Notes: generated by a model from the letters alone, not told the origin. DNA of 25,949 bases from Planctomycetales bacterium (GCA_030642005.1 DAOWOP010000013.1:1-25949), one strand, 5' to 3'. Positions 1 through 8,200 are shown, numbered from the stretch's first letter. Program-made: numbers and translations.

Positions 1-206
1 CGTTTTTAGCCCAGGGCGCAGCCGAAGGCAAGCCCTGGGAAAGGATGTCTTCTTCATCTCAAGCCCCATCGGGGCGGTCGTGTCGTTGCTTCGGTATATA
101 GGCTTCACGATCGCCCCGCCGGGGCTGAAATAATCGTGACGGCATCCCAGGGTTTGGGGCTTTGCCCCTGCGCCTTGGGCTAAAAACGGTCGCCCCCTCC
201 GGGGGC
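1..206. repeat. Compound palindromic intergenic element with 21-base terminal inverted repeats
   Basis: Bases 1-21 (beginning CGTTTTTAGCCCAGGG) and 168-188 are inverted copies with one mismatch. Inside them, 62-82 and 106-126 form a second inverted pair (18 of 21 matching, AGCCCC..CGGGGCG core). The left outer arm also folds on itself (CCCAGGGC at 12-19 with a downstream GCCCTGGG), the right outer arm contains GGGGC-TTT-GCCCC, and 192-206 is a separate hairpin GCCCCC-TCC-GGGGGC. No coding sequence is visible. It lies just downstream of the minus-strand gene ending at 254, so it could end that transcript. It resembles a REP/BIME-type cluster more than an insertion sequence. The left end may extend outside the window. 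Confidence 0.75.
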
Positions 207-253
207 TAAGCGTGCTTGAATGATTATACCTATATCTTGTCTGCTCCGACGTA

Positions 254-997
254 TTAGACGCCGTTGCGGGCGAATAGTTTCCCGCCGATTTTGATTCCCG
301 CCAGGATTATCGCTACTACCAGCAGGGCTGCGGCGATGAGCCAGCCGTTGTCGCCCATGACGAACGTAACGGCGGCGATGACGGCGTAGCGAATCCATCG
401 CCCGATGAAGTTGGCGGCTGCGAAGGGGCCGAGCGGATAGCGGTAGGTCGCAGCCAGCATACGAATTACGTCAATAGGTATCGGAAGGATGTTAAAAATC
501 ACCAGCAGTGCGAAAGGCCTCCGGCCAAACCAGCGGGCGGCGCGGTCGTAGAATTTCGTACCCCGGACACGCGAAACGCCCTTGTGCCGCAGCACCAGCG
601 TAAAAAGGTGAAAATCGTGCAGGTTGGCGACCATCGAAGCGAACGCCCCGACGCTCGCGACCAGCAGCGTCGTGATAATCAGGCTGTCGGACAGACCTAT
701 CTGCCGGGTCGCCAGGATCGAGACGATCCAGCCGGTCGGGATGGGGAAAAAGGTGCAGGCCAGCGAGATGTAGATCGCGAAGATAAGCAGTTTCAGCACC
801 GGCCCCGCCGCTGACGTTGCACCGCGCGGGTCGGCGAAGAACTCCCGCCAGGAGACGCCCAGCCCGCCCAGCATGACCGTTATAGTGATAACCAGCGTCA
901 GCAGCCAGGCGATATATGCGGCCAGCCAGCGCTTCACGCTCAGCCCGTCGGATTCATAAGCCGGCGGTTCAGGGATTTTCGTCGAGGATTCTTCCAT
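254..997 (-). CDS. DedA/VTT-like polytopic membrane protein
   Basis: A 247-residue inner-membrane protein with a short soluble N-terminus (about 1-25) followed by roughly five hydrophobic segments (near 28-50, 68-92, 100-120, 160-185 and 205-240). The middle carries features typical of the VTT (SNARE-associated/DedA) fold: a FPIPTGWIVS re-entrant-like segment, a second FNILPIPIDVIRM segment, then an FAAANFIGRWIRY stretch resembling the conserved G(R/K)xxRY near the end of the domain. VTT/DedA proteins are linked to lipid scrambling or undecaprenyl-phosphate recycling; the substrate here is unknown. The start ATG lies inside the end of the upstream ATPase gene (29-base overlap), so the two are probably co-transcribed and translationally coupled. 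Family assignment rests on motif resemblance only. Confidence 0.72.
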   Translation of the reverse strand: MEESSTKIPEPPAYESDGLSVKRWLAAYIAWLLTLVITITVMLGGLGVSWREFFADPRGATSAAGPVLKLLIFAIYISLACTFFPIPTGWIVSILATRQIGLSDSLIITTLLVASVGAFASMVANLHDFHLFTLVLRHKGVSRVRGTKFYDRAARWFGRRPFALLVIFNILPIPIDVIRMLAATYRYPLGPFAAANFIGRWIRYAVIAAVTFVMGDNGWLIAAALLVVAIILAGIKIGGKLFARNGV

Positions 998-1649
998 CTT
1001 TCATATAGACGACCCGTGTAGCGACTTCGGCTACGGCGGGCGAATGGGTTATCATAACAATTGTCTGACCGTCCTGTCGATTGGCCGAGGCCAGCAGTTC
1101 CAGCAGCGTTTGGGCGTTGTCCGAGTCGAGGCTTCCGGTCGGTTCGTCGGCAAGGAGAATATCGGGCTTGTGCGCGATGGCCCGCGCGACGGCCAGTCGC
1201 TGCTGCTGACCGATGGACATCTGCGACGGTTTTTTGCGGGCAACGTCGGCGACACCCATCGCACGCAGCAGTTCGTCCGTCCCGCCGGAATCCAGCCCGC
1301 GAATCCGCAGCGACAGTGCGATATTGTCGTATCCGCTCAGCACGCTGATGAGGTTGAACCGCTGAAAGACGAAGCCGATCTTCTCCCGCCGTAGTTCGGC
1401 CCTGCCCCGCTCGCCCAGGCCGGTCGTGTCGAGTCCGTCGATGATTATGGTTCCTTCGTTCGGCCCGGCCATCAGGCCGAGGATGTGCAGAAGCGTGCTC
1501 TTGCCGCACCCGCTGGGTCCCATCACCGCCAGGAACTCGCCCCGCCGGACACGCAGGTCCAGCCCGCGCAGAACATGCTCCCGCGCCGCACCGCCGCCGA
1601 AGGACTTGTGCAAATCAGTCGCTTTCAGGATGTATTCATCTCCTTCCAT
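969..1649 (-). CDS. ABC transporter ATP-binding protein, MacB/LolD type
   Basis: A 226-residue cytoplasmic ATPase with all ABC landmarks: Walker A GPSGCGKST (44-52), Q-loop around FVFQRFNL (93-100), signature MSIGQQQR (144-151), Walker B ILLADEPTGSLDS (164-176) and switch His in MITHSP (His202). Length and the Q-loop/TGSLDS pattern place it in the MacB/LolD/FtsE group that powers FtsX-like permeases. The signature reads S-I-G-Q-Q instead of the usual S-G-G-Q-Q, an unusual substitution at the second position. It follows the permease gene at 1837-3048 on the same strand, separated by 187 bases of inverted repeats, and overlaps the next gene by 29 bases. No clear Shine-Dalgarno precedes the ATG. 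Substrate unknown: LolCDE-like lipoprotein release or MacB-like export are both possible. Confidence 0.92.
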   Translation of the reverse strand: MEGDEYILKATDLHKSFGGGAAREHVLRGLDLRVRRGEFLAVMGPSGCGKSTLLHILGLMAGPNEGTIIIDGLDTTGLGERGRAELRREKIGFVFQRFNLISVLSGYDNIALSLRIRGLDSGGTDELLRAMGVADVARKKPSQMSIGQQQRLAVARAIAHKPDILLADEPTGSLDSDNAQTLLELLASANRQDGQTIVMITHSPAVAEVATRVVYMKDGRILDENP

Positions 1650-1691
1650 GCTTGTTAGATTCTATCCCAGTATCATCTCTTTTCTGAAATG

Positions 1692-1832
1692 CCTAATGTC
1701 TAATGACTAATGTCTAATCAATGTCTAATGTCTAATACCCAAAAACACACGGGACGCTCCTTGCTGCTTTGGCTCGTTAGACATTTGTCATTAGACATTC
1801 TTTAGACATTAGACATTGGTCATTGGACATTC
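1692..1832. repeat. Inverted array of AATGTCTA-type short repeats
   Basis: About 45 bases of tandem variants of TAATGTC(TAATGAC/TAATGTC) at 1692-1737 are followed by a spacer (about 1738-1775) and then by the reverse-complement series (TTAGACATT, TGTCATTAGACATT, TTGGTCATTGGACATT) at 1777-1832. The whole can fold into one long imperfect AT-rich stem. It lies between the permease and ATPase genes of one operon, so if it is transcribed it would form an RNA hairpin between two co-expressed cistrons. Confidence 0.85.
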
Positions 1833-1836
1833 TTTT

Positions 1837-3048
1837 TTATTCCAGACTCAGCGTTTCCGCTACATCCACGTTCATTGCCCGCCAGGCCGGGTATATCGCC
1901 GCGAGCGAGCCGCCGACTACGGCTGCCGCTGCGGCCGTCAGCATCCATTGGGCGGTAATTTGTACGGTCAGCAGCGGCCTGGCCGCTTCGATTGCCGCTC
2001 CGGCAGCGGGCGACAGCGCTATTCCGATTGCCGCTCCTGCCGACGTAAGTATCAGCGACTCGGCCAGCACTTCGCGCAGGATGAACCGCCGCGATGCGCC
2101 CATCGAGCGGAGAATCGCGATCTCGCGCCTCCGCTGAATGACCATCGTGTAAAGCGTTACCAGGATAAACAGAAACGCCACTATCAGCGTGATGGTGTTG
2201 ACCGTGTCCACGAACAGATACATTATCCCGAACCTGTCCTCGAGCATGCCCCTGTAGTCGTTGACGGAGACGGCCTTGAGGGTTTTGTCTTTTCGGACCG
2301 CTTCGATTACCGCTCCGAGGCGCGCGTCCCGGCGGAGTTTGACCATCAGAAGCGTGTACCGCCCCGTCCCACCGTAAAACAGGTGCTCTGCCGTTGCGAG
2401 CGGGATGAATGCACGGACCATCGCCCCGGCAGGGACGATACCGACGATGGTGAAATTGCGGGCAGCCGAATAGACCTTATCGCCCACCTTCAGACCGGAG
2501 GCCCTTGCCAGTCGCGAGTCGATGATCATTTCCAGCCCGCCGTGGGATGCGAGGTCGGCTTCGGAAATATCCACCACTTTCTCGCTGGGCGTGGTGAGTT
2601 TTTTCTCCAGCCAGCGAGCGCAGGTGTTGTCGGGGTCGAATACCCGCCCGCCGTCGGCTACTCCGCCCTTACCTAGCAGTCGCGGCAGGTCGCCGGGGCG
2701 GACGCCGACGACATTGTGCTCGGCGCCGGCGATGCTGATTCGATGGAGATATATCGGTACGACATATTCGACTGCGGCATTGTCGCCGATTGCGAGATTC
2801 TTTATCTTCTCGGCGTCTTTATCGGACATTCCCCCGCCGCTGATGGTGGTGATGTTGTCGGACCAGTTTGACGGATAGATAATCAGGTCGGCATCGACTG
2901 CCTCCCACCTGTCGGCGACCTCGCCCAGCGATCCCCTCGCCAGGCCTGCAAGCGTAATCATCATACACACGCCGATCGCTACGCCCAACGCGCTCAACGC
3001 GCTGGGAACCTTGTGGTGCAATATGTTCGCCAGGGGAAGCCGAACCAT
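1837..3048 (-). CDS. ABC transporter permease, MacB/FtsX family
   Basis: About 403 residues from the ATG at 3048. The layout is that of MacB-like permeases. The first membrane helix (ALSALGVAIGVCMMITLAG) lies near the N-terminus, then comes an extracytoplasmic domain of about 230 residues. The C-terminal FtsX domain has three helices (around IVAFLFILVTLYTMV, LILTSAGAAIGIAL and LTAAAAAVVGGSLAAIYPA). The cytoplasmic loop RRREIAILRSMGASRRFI is the classic ATPase-coupling element. It partners the ATPase at 969-1649. Start choice is uncertain. A GTG at 3123 has a good AAAGGA ribosome site, but the extra 25 residues (including the SIGNRKSAIGNR stretch) are simply the translation of an intergenic repeat. 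The 3048 start matches where family members begin. Confidence 0.88.
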   Translation of the reverse strand: MVRLPLANILHHKVPSALSALGVAIGVCMMITLAGLARGSLGEVADRWEAVDADLIIYPSNWSDNITTISGGGMSDKDAEKIKNLAIGDNAAVEYVVPIYLHRISIAGAEHNVVGVRPGDLPRLLGKGGVADGGRVFDPDNTCARWLEKKLTTPSEKVVDISEADLASHGGLEMIIDSRLARASGLKVGDKVYSAARNFTIVGIVPAGAMVRAFIPLATAEHLFYGGTGRYTLLMVKLRRDARLGAVIEAVRKDKTLKAVSVNDYRGMLEDRFGIMYLFVDTVNTITLIVAFLFILVTLYTMVIQRRREIAILRSMGASRRFILREVLAESLILTSAGAAIGIALSPAAGAAIEAARPLLTVQITAQWMLTAAAAAVVGGSLAAIYPAWRAMNVDVAETLSLE

Positions 3049-3049
3049 T

Positions 3050-3082
3050 CGATTTCCAATTGCCGATTTCCGATTTCCGATT
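3050..3082. repeat. GATTTCC(G/A)ATT-type tandem short repeat, single arm
   Basis: Several near-copies of GATTTCCGATT in tandem, immediately upstream of the permease ATG. The same type of unit builds the large inverted repeat at 15422-15568. No inverted partner is visible nearby, so this looks like a solo half-element. It is followed by a purine-rich run (AAAAAAGAAAAAAGC) at about 3083-3105. The rest of the divergent spacer (3083-3285) shows no gene; a TTGACA at 3110-3115 has no convincing -10 partner. Confidence 0.6.
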
Positions 3083-3285
3083 GAAAAAAGAAAAAAGCAA
3101 AAAAGGGTTTTGACAACTTTCACCTCTTTTCCTTTGCCGTGATTGTAAATGGTCGGTGCGGGATTGTCGAGTCCGACGCCGACTTGAAAGAAAGGCCGGC
3201 AGACGATAGAGTTTCATATCCAGACGCTGATTCATATCGGGCGGGCGTCCCGTCCGGGAAGCGGTGCGGTTTGAGGAATTACGCA

Positions 3286-4602
3286 ATGACCGGAACACAG
3301 ACGGCAAAGAGAAACAAACATCGACCCGCCTTTTCACTTTTGATGGCTTGGGCCTTGTTGGGATGCGCCGTTACTGTCGCGGCGGGTGAGCAAAAACCGC
3401 TGCCGACGACCACGCCGGCAACTGTGCCCGCGACCGCACCCGCGCAGAAACAGGTCGAACCGGGATTTGAAAAAGGCGTGTTCGACAAAATCGCCGTGTC
3501 CATGGGCAGACTGGTGAAACTTGACTGGAAAGACGAGAACCTGCAACTGGACTGCAAGAACTGGATAAAAGACTTTGAGGGCAAGACCGAGGCCGAGATA
3601 TTCAAAATGCTCGATGATGAACTGAAGCAGCGATACCCCGGTCCGGCTTCGAAAAACTACAGGGCCGGGGAGGCGGAAAAGATATATCGCTCCCTTCCGT
3701 TCGAGGGGGCTTTCATCAGGCTGCGGACAGCGGCAGGGCGGCTAAGAAGCGCCAGCACCGGCGGCATAATAAACAGCAGGCACAACGAGTTCACGACGAC
3801 GCAGTTAAAGGGAAGGCTGGAGTATAACAGAGCGGGATCGATAAGTGTGGTGCTTGAGGAAATCCACGCGCCGCGCAGGACGATAGTTTTCAGCGACGAA
3901 GGTAATGGAACTCTTGCGATCATCCTTTCCGGCGATGGCGGCAAGTTGTCGCTGGAGGTCAAGCAGAGCAAGGATGGGAGTTTTTACGTCAAACACGTTT
4001 CCGGCAAGGACGTTTTCACCGGCGAAGAGAATTCTTTCCAGGCCTTTTACGCCAGGCATCGGCGTTACGTCGAAGGCAGGCTGTTTCCGCTGCTGAAGCA
4101 CGTCGGGATAGGGGTTCCGATGACGCCGGGCAGCGCCGACGAGGTGAAAAAGGCGACTCTGGAGAGGCTTCGAAGCCGACCGACGCCGGAAAAAACCTCG
4201 CAGGGACAAAGGCTCATCGAGCAACTGAATAGCAACTTGTACAAGAAGCGGCAGGAAGCCGGCAAGGCCCTGGCTTCGGATTTCGAGAGCTATCGCGATC
4301 TTATCGCCCGGACGATAAGGGAGCCTTCCACACCGCCCGAAACGGTCTCGCGCCTGAAAATGATCGTCAAGGCAAAACCAAAACAGAAACCGGCTGATGA
4401 ATTCGTAACCGCACAGGGACTTACTGCAAATGTCGGATATTTGATCGACCTGATTGGCGAGGTCAAGCCAGCCGACCGTGCGATTGTCGCCAGAGCGTTG
4501 CAGCGCCTGACGAAACAGAAATTCGGGCCTGACCCGATTGCCTGGAAGAAATGGTGGTCGCAGAAGAATACTGCCGCGCCAACCACAACCAGACCGAAGT
4601 GA
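3286..4602 (+). CDS. Secreted or lipoprotein of unknown function with HEAT-like C-terminus
   Basis: I do not recognise the family. From the ATG at 3286 (GAGGA about nine bases upstream) it is 438 residues. It opens with a basic stretch and a hydrophobic signal segment (FSLLMAWALLGCAVTVAAG); LLGC could be a lipobox. A Thr/Pro/Ala-rich linker (PTTTPATVPATAPA) follows. Residues about 50-270 form an acidic/basic mixed domain with many beta-like stretches. The C-terminal part is helical, with RALQRLTKQKFGPDPIAWKKWWS near the end; planctomycete HEAT-repeat proteins often close with such a G-D-P...W..WW motif. A second Thr/Pro tail (PTTTRPK) ends it. A longer reading from 3139 lacks a signal peptide and is less likely. 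It sits 43 bases upstream of ilvD but shows no link to amino acid synthesis. Confidence 0.75.
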   Translation: MTGTQTAKRNKHRPAFSLLMAWALLGCAVTVAAGEQKPLPTTTPATVPATAPAQKQVEPGFEKGVFDKIAVSMGRLVKLDWKDENLQLDCKNWIKDFEGKTEAEIFKMLDDELKQRYPGPASKNYRAGEAEKIYRSLPFEGAFIRLRTAAGRLRSASTGGIINSRHNEFTTTQLKGRLEYNRAGSISVVLEEIHAPRRTIVFSDEGNGTLAIILSGDGGKLSLEVKQSKDGSFYVKHVSGKDVFTGEENSFQAFYARHRRYVEGRLFPLLKHVGIGVPMTPGSADEVKKATLERLRSRPTPEKTSQGQRLIEQLNSNLYKKRQEAGKALASDFESYRDLIARTIREPSTPPETVSRLKMIVKAKPKQKPADEFVTAQGLTANVGYLIDLIGEVKPADRAIVARALQRLTKQKFGPDPIAWKKWWSQKNTAAPTTTRPK

Positions 4603-4645
4603 ACCGCTGCGAGGCGAAGTGCTTCCGTATCCCAGGAGAAATTAC

Positions 4646-6520
4646 ATGCGAAGCGATATTGTAAAAAAAGGTATCCAGCGCAGTCCGCACAGGGCGTTGC
4701 TGAAGGCCGCTGGCCTGACCGACGCCGACATCCGCCGGCCGTTTATCGCCATCTGCAATTCCTGCACGGACGTTGTTCCCGGCCACGCACACCTCGACGC
4801 GGTGGGTGAGTTTATTAAGCAGCGTGTTCGCGCCGCCGGCGGGACGCCGTTTATCTTCAACACGATAGGCATATGCGACGGAATAGCGATGGGGCATACC
4901 GGTATGAAATATTCTCTTCCAAGCCGGGAACTCATCGCCGACTGCGTTGAGAGCATGTGCCGGGCGCACGCCTTCGACGCGATGATCTGCATCCCCAACT
5001 GCGACAAGATCACTCCCGGTATGCTCATGGGCGCGTTGCGGGTGAACATCCCGACGGTCTTCGTAACGGGCGGGCCTATGGAGGCCGGTCGGCTCGCCGG
5101 GCGTGACGTTGACCTGATAGACCAGTTCTACGCCGTCGCGCAGCAGCAGACCGGCGGGATGTCCGCCCGGCAGGTCAAACTCTACGAAGACGCCACCTGC
5201 CCGACCTGCGGCTCGTGCAGCGGAATGTTCACCGCCAACAGCATGAACTGCCTGGCCGAGGCCATCGGAATGGCGCTTCCGGGAAACGGTACGACACTGG
5301 CGACCAGCCCGGTCAGGATGCTGCTTTACGCCGCCGCCGCTGAGCGAATCGTAAAGATGGCAAAGGGATGGATCCGCACCGGCTGCAAAAAGACCTACCC
5401 GCTCCTGCCGCGGCGGATCATGAGCAAAAAAGCCTTCGCCAATGCGATGGCGCTGGATATGGCGATGGGCGGCTCGACAAATACCGTTCTGCACATCCTG
5501 GCGATGGCGAACGAGGCCGGCGTGGAGTTCACGCTCGACGACATTGAACGGATATCGAAGCGGACGCCGAACATATGCCGCGTCGCGCCCTCGGCTACGC
5601 CGGAAGGGAAAATCTATCACATGCAGGACGTCCACCGCGCCGGCGGGATTTATACGATCCTCGGTCAGATCGCCGCTGACAAGCCTCGGCTGCTGGCGAC
5701 CGATTGCATGACCGTTACCGGCAGGACGATAGGCCAAAACATCGCCGCATGGTCGCTGCGGAGCAAGAGGCTTTGCCCGCTCGGCAAGAAACTTTATCGC
5801 CAGGGCTGGCAGGCGACCGGGCGGAGCGTCGCCGCCGTCAAGGCCATGATCCGAGGCGAGAGGCCGGAAAAACTACCCGTCATAAATGGCGGCCCATTCG
5901 ACGCTTACGACGTAATCCGCCCTGTAGAGCAAGCCTTCACGAAAAAGGGTGGACTGACCGTCCTGACCGGCAACATCGCCCGCGCCGGCGGCATCGTCAA
6001 ACTCGCCGGCGTTGCCCCGAAGATGTACCGCCACGCCGGACCGGCGAGGATTTTCGAGAGCCAGGAAGACGCCTGCGAAGGGATTCTCGCCGGCAGGGTC
6101 AAGCCCGGCGAGGTGGTCGTCATTCGCAACGAAGGCCCCCGCGGCGGGCCTGGTATGCAGGAAATGCTCGCCCCGACCAGTTACATCAAGGGCATGGGCC
6201 TGGGCGATAAATGCGCCCTGATTACCGACGGGCGTTTCAGCGGCGGCACCGCCGGGGCGTGCATAGGACACATCAGCCCCGAAGCCGCCGGCGGCGGCGA
6301 GATAGGCCTGCTGAAAAACGGCGATATGATCGAAATCGACATCCCCGCCGGAAAAATCAACGCCAAAGTAACCAAGGCCGAGTTTGCCCGAAGACGCAAA
6401 CGCTACAAACCGCGCAAGCCGCCGATTACTCACGGCGCACTAGGCCGATACGCCGCACAGGCAACTTCCGCCGACACCGGCGCAATCCTCGACTGGCCGG
6501 GAAAAACACAATCAAAATAA
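4646..6520 (+). CDS. ilvD: Dihydroxy-acid dehydratase
   Basis: A 624-residue cytoplasmic Fe-S enzyme that dehydrates 2,3-dihydroxy-isovalerate and 2,3-dihydroxy-3-methylvalerate to the 2-oxo acids, the third common step of valine and isoleucine synthesis (which also feeds leucine and pantothenate). Cluster-ligand motifs are all present: CNSCTDVVPGH near 32-42, CIPNCDKITPGM near 115, and CPTCGSCSGMFTANS near 186. The conserved active-site region DGRFSGGTAGACIGHISPEA is near the C-terminus. It has the long-form insertion (about 60 residues before GGLTVLTGNIA) as in E. coli IlvD. The start ATG has CAGGAGA eight bases upstream; a longer in-frame reading from 4538 only adds sequence overlapping the previous gene. 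No other ilv or leu genes are in the window, so it is a stand-alone locus here. Confidence 0.97.
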   Translation: MRSDIVKKGIQRSPHRALLKAAGLTDADIRRPFIAICNSCTDVVPGHAHLDAVGEFIKQRVRAAGGTPFIFNTIGICDGIAMGHTGMKYSLPSRELIADCVESMCRAHAFDAMICIPNCDKITPGMLMGALRVNIPTVFVTGGPMEAGRLAGRDVDLIDQFYAVAQQQTGGMSARQVKLYEDATCPTCGSCSGMFTANSMNCLAEAIGMALPGNGTTLATSPVRMLLYAAAAERIVKMAKGWIRTGCKKTYPLLPRRIMSKKAFANAMALDMAMGGSTNTVLHILAMANEAGVEFTLDDIERISKRTPNICRVAPSATPEGKIYHMQDVHRAGGIYTILGQIAADKPRLLATDCMTVTGRTIGQNIAAWSLRSKRLCPLGKKLYRQGWQATGRSVAAVKAMIRGERPEKLPVINGGPFDAYDVIRPVEQAFTKKGGLTVLTGNIARAGGIVKLAGVAPKMYRHAGPARIFESQEDACEGILAGRVKPGEVVVIRNEGPRGGPGMQEMLAPTSYIKGMGLGDKCALITDGRFSGGTAGACIGHISPEAAGGGEIGLLKNGDMIEIDIPAGKINAKVTKAEFARRRKRYKPRKPPITHGALGRYAAQATSADTGAILDWPGKTQSK

Positions 6521-6605
6521 CCACAGAGAACACAGAGAAAATGTAGTTCATGTTTAGCCGTCGCCGGTACGGCGACGAACGATGTCGAACCGTACGGCGG
6601 CGAAA
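6520..6605. repeat. CACAGAG half-repeat followed by GTTTAGCCGTCGCCGG hairpin repeat
   Basis: Right after the ilvD stop, ACCACAGAGAACACAGAG (about 6520-6538) matches the arms of the larger inverted repeat at 9650-9765. Bases 6552-6573 (GTTTAGCCGTCGCCGG...) are repeated exactly at 10374-10395. Together with CCGTACGGCGGCGAAAC at about 6588-6604 they form an imperfect hairpin whose loop holds the first possible ATG of the next gene. Confidence 0.7.
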
Positions 6606-8147
6606 CGGTCAAAGCCCGCAATGGACCAGGCTGAACGACAGACTGATGTTGAGACCACTCCGCGGCCCGCTTACGGGGGAACCATCGTCGCCCTGCTTGC
6701 TCTGACCGTCGCCGTTGTCGCCGGCGTGGCGTGTTTCGCCGCCAACATGGGGGCCGATGAAGGTCTCTGGAATTACATAGGCTGGGCGTGGGGCAGTTAT
6801 GGGTATGTGCCATACCGCGATGCAGTGGACGACAAGACGCCGGGCATCTTCATCCTCTTCGCAGCCTCCGTAAAACTCTTCGGCGTCAACGTGTGGTTCC
6901 CGAGACTGCTGGGATGCCTGGCCACCGCAGCCGGTTCGCTGGTGATCTATCGAATCGCCCGCGACCTGCTCGATCACCTGGCAGGGGTCTTCGCGATGGT
7001 CCTTTTCGGGCTGAGCATGTCCTGGTGGCTTCTGGACGGCCCGTTCGCCGCGCAGACCGAGACCTTTATGGTACTGTTCGTGGCGATGTCTGCCCTTGCC
7101 GTTATTTCGGCGCAGAGGGCGCAGAGGCGGCGGTGGTCCCTGGCCGGTATGTTCGCCGCAGGCCTGGCTATGGGATTTGCAGTCAGTTTCAAACAGATAG
7201 CAGTTTTCAGTGCTGCCGGACTTTTCCTGTTCTACCTGTGCGTGCGGAAACGAGGCCGGTTTCTCACCGATTCAATCCTCGTCTGCACAGGCATCATCAC
7301 AGCCATCGGCGTCAGCCTTATCCCGCTTCTTGCCGGCGGCGTGGGAGTATGGGAATATATTCAAGGCGCTTGGTTGGTATATTTTGGCCCGGTAGCCGTC
7401 AGTTACAGTACATCCGCTGCCGATCGAATCGCGGGTTTCCGCCACGCCTGGTTGCGAACAGATATGATCTTGTGGGTTCCGCTGCTGTTCCTGTTTTTCC
7501 TGCAGTATCGGCGCGCCAGGTCCGCCTGTATTCCGGTCGCAGGTATCGGGCTGTGGGTCCTGTTCGAGTTTCTGGGCGTGAACATTTCGGGAAATTACTA
7601 CGGGCATCAATTCAAGCAGGTTGTCCCTCCCCTGGCCGTCGCGTCGGGAATCGCGATGAGTCTGTTGATCCGACGGTTTGCTCGCGGCGAATCGCAAAGC
7701 AGGCGGCTGGCGATTTGCGTCTTCGCAGCCGTGGCCGTATTTTTCCTGCCGTATGAGTCGTTGCGTCGGGCGTTGATTTCCGGGCCTCCGAAGGATTACC
7801 CCAGGATGCTGGGGGCATGGGTTCATGACCGGACAGGCCCGGACGATTACGTCTTCGTCGCCGGCGACAGCGGCTCGGGATGCACGCAGATTATCGCATA
7901 TACCCGCAGGCCGGCGGCGAGTAAGTATTTCTTCTGGACCTTTCTGGCGATACCCCAGGCCCGCCGGATCGTACTGAACGACTTCGACGCCAGGCGCCCC
8001 AGGTTCGTACTATGGCACAAGAACAGTTCGTACAAACTGCCGCCCTGGCTGGCCGACAAGTTCGAATCAATGCCCCTCCGACAATACCAACGCCTGCCTG
8101 ATAAATTCGGATACGCCATCCTCAAAAGGCGGGACGGGCAAAGATAA
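6582..8147 (+). CDS. Membrane glycosyltransferase, GT39/ArnT-like
   Basis: A 521-residue integral membrane protein with about 10-12 hydrophobic segments from residue 33 on. The first extracytoplasmic loop has the hallmark of GT-C enzymes of the PMT/ArnT/GT39 group: GADEGLWNY (acidic pair Asp59-Glu60) followed by GYVPYRDAVDDKTPGIF, as in the D-E-G....G..PY.D..D.K.P pattern. Such enzymes move a sugar from a polyprenyl- or dolichyl-phosphate donor onto protein or lipid outside the membrane. The donor and acceptor here are unknown. The soluble C-terminus (about 400-521) is likely extracytoplasmic. Start uncertain: the first ATG (6582) lies in the loop of a repeat hairpin and has no ribosome site. 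An ATG at 6621 (MDQAERQTD) gives 508 residues and loses only repeat-encoded sequence. Confidence 0.85.
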   Translation: MSNRTAAKRSKPAMDQAERQTDVETTPRPAYGGTIVALLALTVAVVAGVACFAANMGADEGLWNYIGWAWGSYGYVPYRDAVDDKTPGIFILFAASVKLFGVNVWFPRLLGCLATAAGSLVIYRIARDLLDHLAGVFAMVLFGLSMSWWLLDGPFAAQTETFMVLFVAMSALAVISAQRAQRRRWSLAGMFAAGLAMGFAVSFKQIAVFSAAGLFLFYLCVRKRGRFLTDSILVCTGIITAIGVSLIPLLAGGVGVWEYIQGAWLVYFGPVAVSYSTSAADRIAGFRHAWLRTDMILWVPLLFLFFLQYRRARSACIPVAGIGLWVLFEFLGVNISGNYYGHQFKQVVPPLAVASGIAMSLLIRRFARGESQSRRLAICVFAAVAVFFLPYESLRRALISGPPKDYPRMLGAWVHDRTGPDDYVFVAGDSGSGCTQIIAYTRRPAASKYFFWTFLAIPQARRIVLNDFDARRPRFVLWHKNSSYKLPPWLADKFESMPLRQYQRLPDKFGYAILKRRDGQR

Positions 8148-8200
8148 AATGCTGTGGTATAATTCCTGCGTGAGAGTCGTTTTTCGCGGAGATTTGTGCG

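Noticed and set aside
1..206. Possible complete insertion sequence
   Set aside because: Terminal inverted repeats exist but there is no transposase-sized reading frame between them and no target duplication can be seen.
1692..1832. Possible CRISPR array
   Set aside because: The units are about 7-8 bases, degenerate and directly adjacent without spacers, and the second half is inverted. No cas genes are present.
1816..2676. Plus-strand 286-codon open frame
   Set aside because: Antisense to the ABC permease gene; no motif, and the permease reading has clear FtsX features.
3110..3150. Promoter at TTGACA (3110-3115)
   Set aside because: No acceptable -10 hexamer at 16-18 bases; the nearest AT-rich hexamer is about 29 bases away.
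4463..5737. Minus-strand 424-codon open frame
   Set aside because: Antisense shadow of ilvD; rich in His and Arg with no recognisable domain.
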